Assembly: GCF_000427365.1 (NCBI RefSeq)
Contig: NZ_KE386488.1
Coordinates: forward strand, 1,895,882-1,959,881
DNA length: 64,000 bases
Reading direction: 5' to 3'
Source: Rikenella microfusus DSM 15922
Lineage (GTDB): Bacteria > Bacteroidota > Bacteroidia > Bacteroidales > Rikenellaceae
Positions 62,443-64,000 of this stretch are shown piece after piece. Every line of letters begins with the position of its first letter. Position 1 is the first letter of the stretch. The notes under the pieces were generated by a model. It was not told the DNA's origin. It made no database searches and worked only from the letters and a program-made list of their open reading frames with translations. Both the position numbers and the translations under genes were made by a program.

Positions 62443-63465
62443 ATGAAGATCAGGGATTTGGATTTGGGCGCGACGCCCCTTTTTCTGGCGCCGATGGAGG
62501 ATGTGACCGACCCTTCGTTCCGCTATATATGCAAACGGTTCGGAGCCGATATGATGTACACGGAATTCGTTTCGGCCGACGGGTTGATCCGCGATGCCCG
62601 CAAGTCGCTCGAAAAGCTGAGAATCGCCGATGCCGAGCGTCCCATCGGCATCCAGATTTACGGCAGCGAAATCGGGCCGATGGTCGAAGCCGCCCGTATG
62701 GCCGAAGAGGCGGGGCCGGAGGTGATCGATATCAATTTCGGCTGCCCCGTCAAAAAAATAGCAGGCCGGGGAGCCGGGTCGGGCATGATGCGGGACGTGC
62801 CTAAAATGGTCGAGATGACCCGGCAGATCGTGCAGGCCGTGAAAGTGCCCGTAACGGTCAAAACCCGGCTGGGCTGGGACGACGAATCGAAAAATATCGA
62901 AGAGATCGCCCTCCGTCTTCAGGATGTCGGCATCGAGGCGCTCACCATCCACGGCCGGACACGGGCGCAGATGTATCGCGGCGAGGCCGACTGGACGCTG
63001 ATCGGCGCCGTGAAGAACAATCCGGCGATACATATACCTATCATCGGGAACGGGGATATTACGTCGGGCGAAAAAGCCGCCTCGATGCTCGACCGTTACG
63101 GGGTGGACGGGTTGATGATCGGCCGGGCGACTTTCGGACGGCCGTGGATCTTCCGGGAGGTGCGGCATTATCTGGATACGGGCGAAACGCTTCCGCAGCC
63201 TACCGTATCGGAACGGGTCTCATTGGCCCGAGAGCATCTGGCCAAATCGGTGGAGCTGAAAGGCGAACGAACCGGCGTGCTGGAACTGCGCCGCCACCTG
63301 AGCAGCTATTTCAAAGGGTTGCCCGATTTCCGCGAGACGCGTGCCCGGTTGGTGACGGAGCCGACTGCGGAAGGCGTCGCCCGGATACTCGATTATATCT
63401 CAGTACGTTGGGGAGATTGGGATGCCACTTCGACGGTACCGCCTTTCATATACGATCGGGAATAA
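62443..63465 (+). CDS. dusB: tRNA-dihydrouridine synthase, DusB-like
   Basis: Dus enzymes reduce uridines in the D-loop of tRNAs with FMN and NADPH. The 340-residue protein has the FMN barrel with FLAPMEDVTDPSFR (residues 14-27), VIDINFGCPVKKIAGRGAGSGMM (about 94-116) whose cysteine in NFGCP is the catalytic acid, VKTRLGWDD, IHGRTRAQMYRGEADW and PIIGNGDITSG, VDGLMIGRATFGRPWIF. The C-terminal helical domain is present. The gene is a single unit followed by tRNA-Asn. Assignment to the DusB branch, rather than DusA or DusC, rests on the NFGCPVKKI motif. Confidence 0.93.
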   Translation: MKIRDLDLGATPLFLAPMEDVTDPSFRYICKRFGADMMYTEFVSADGLIRDARKSLEKLRIADAERPIGIQIYGSEIGPMVEAARMAEEAGPEVIDINFGCPVKKIAGRGAGSGMMRDVPKMVEMTRQIVQAVKVPVTVKTRLGWDDESKNIEEIALRLQDVGIEALTIHGRTRAQMYRGEADWTLIGAVKNNPAIHIPIIGNGDITSGEKAASMLDRYGVDGLMIGRATFGRPWIFREVRHYLDTGETLPQPTVSERVSLAREHLAKSVELKGERTGVLELRRHLSSYFKGLPDFRETRARLVTEPTAEGVARILDYISVRWGDWDATSTVPPFIYDRE

Positions 63466-63519
63466 GGGTTGTCGAAAGACGATGCGGAGTGAATTTTTCG
63501 GGATTTTTTTACCGTTTTT

Positions 63520-63550
63520 TTTGGAGGTAAAAGATTTTTGATTACTTTTG
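63520..63550 (+). promoter_or_regulatory. Promoter TTTG-N19-TACTTTTG of tRNA-Asn
   Basis: TTTG (63520-63523) and TACTTTTG (63543-63550) are spaced by 19 bases, as for tRNA-Glu. Confidence 0.75.
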
Positions 63551-63627
63551 CATCGTCAAACCGGGGGAGGAGGCCATGCGGCGGGGGGAGAGGGAAGAGA
63601 GTTCCCGATCGCGGATGACGGAAATAT

Positions 63628-63701
63628 TCCTCGATAGCTCAGTTGGTTAGAGCACCTGACTGTTAATCAGGGGGTCCTAGGTTCAAGTCCTAGTCGAGGA
63701 G
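63628..63701 (+). tRNA. tRNA-Asn (anticodon GTT)
   Basis: Complete cloverleaf: acceptor TCCTCGA with TCGAGGA, D-arm GCTC-AGTTGGTTA-GAGC, anticodon stem CCTGA/TCAGG with loop CTGTTAA (anticodon GTT) and T-arm CCTAG-GTTCAAG-TCCTAG region. Discriminator G; CCA is not encoded. Confidence 0.95.
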
Positions 63702-63826
63702 CTTCAGTTACAAAGGGTTACGACGATTGTTGTAACTCTTTTTCTTTTATGTACATGCAATTTGCATGCAACGTGTTGTTATCGGAGAATTTGTATCTTT
63801 CACTTCTGAAACATAAAAAGCACAAC

Positions 63827-64000
63827 ATGAAGGCTGATCCGACAGACTATATCGCCTATTATGAGGTGATTTCCGACTTACGATACGTTTGTCAGTTGGC
63901 GGAAATGCTCCTTTTTCCGAAAAGTGAACTTGTCGAGTCAACGGATGAGAGTGAGCCATCTCAACATACGATCTTTCATGAAATCAACCTCGTCTTATGC
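63827..64000 (+). CDS. Start of an unidentified gene, cut by the window end
   Basis: From ATG 63827 the frame stays open for 58 codons to the window edge (MKADPTDYIAYYEVISDLRY...). The AT-richer composition differs from dusB and the TATCTTTC at 63794-63801 is close to a -7 box. Its place just 3' of a tRNA-Asn gene is a typical site for integrated elements. I recognise no domain in the visible part. The region between tRNA and ATG has a stem near 63712-63740 and a palindrome CATGCAA-T-TTGCATG (63754-63768). Confidence 0.5.
   Translation, partial: MKADPTDYIAYYEVISDLRYVCQLAEMLLFPKSELVESTDESEPSQHTIFHEINLVLC

Noticed and set aside
1-64000. CRISPR arrays, rRNA genes, intact insertion sequences, restriction or anti-phage systems
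   Set aside because: No regularly spaced repeats, rRNA signatures, transposases or defence proteins were recognised on either strand.

Overview
The window comes from a GC-rich member of the Bacteroidota, most likely an Alistipes-type (Rikenellaceae) gut anaerobe. The evidence is: repeated promoters of the TTG/TTTG-N17-19-TAnnTTTG type; no obvious Shine-Dalgarno dependence; DUF4493/PCMD lipoproteins and a DUF4290 protein; a Rho factor with a long disordered insert; a cysteate-synthase-like enzyme (the first step of sulfonolipid synthesis known from Alistipes); and a CfiA/CcrA-like metallo-beta-lactamase. The genus is an inference; the phylum is well supported.

Layout. 1-11.8 kb: the end of pnp, an abundant-looking TPR lipoprotein, smpB, a YeiH-type transporter, a YegS-type lipid kinase and a trkA-SGNH hydrolase-apbE operon. 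11.9-20.8 kb: a five-gene operon of surface lipoproteins (DUF4493 and PCMD domains) with one outer-membrane beta-barrel. 21.8-25.8 kb: pyrD, cinA and the cysteate synthase. 26.1-30.2 kb: a tightly overlapping selenium operon (mnmH-yedF-cysteine desulfurase-DUF3343-selD). 30.5-48.1 kb: a 17-gene, visibly AT-richer surface-polysaccharide cluster (wzx to a WbuB-like transferase) that should build a repeat unit with galactofuranose (Glf) and L-FucNAc (CapE/F/G = FnlA/B/C). 48.1-64 kb: tRNA-Glu, metF, a DUF4290 gene, a sigma-54 activator without a DNA-binding domain, kdsB, rho, an AraC regulator, an AsmA-like protein, the metallo-beta-lactamase, a ROK regulator, a coiled-coil membrane protein, dusB, tRNA-Asn and the start of a further gene.

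The most unusual content is in the polysaccharide cluster. A complete glycyl-radical enzyme (thiyl Cys348, glycyl-radical Gly655) and its radical-SAM activase sit directly between the flippase and the glycosyltransferases, translationally coupled to both. This implies an oxygen-sensitive radical step in making a sugar or substituent of the polymer. In the same operon two glycosyltransferase genes carry long poly-C tracts (12 C and 14 C). The 14-C tract puts its gene out of frame by one base, so it looks like a slipped-strand ON/OFF switch in the OFF state. Two neighbouring transferases share a 280-bp identical 5' half, which suits recombination. Together these suggest a surface glycan that varies by several mechanisms.

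The long intergenic gaps are filled by two families of dispersed modular repeats: family A has imperfect terminal inverted repeats abutting stop codons, and family B consists of modules joined by CGTACG-centred palindromes. They account for nearly all the large non-coding stretches.
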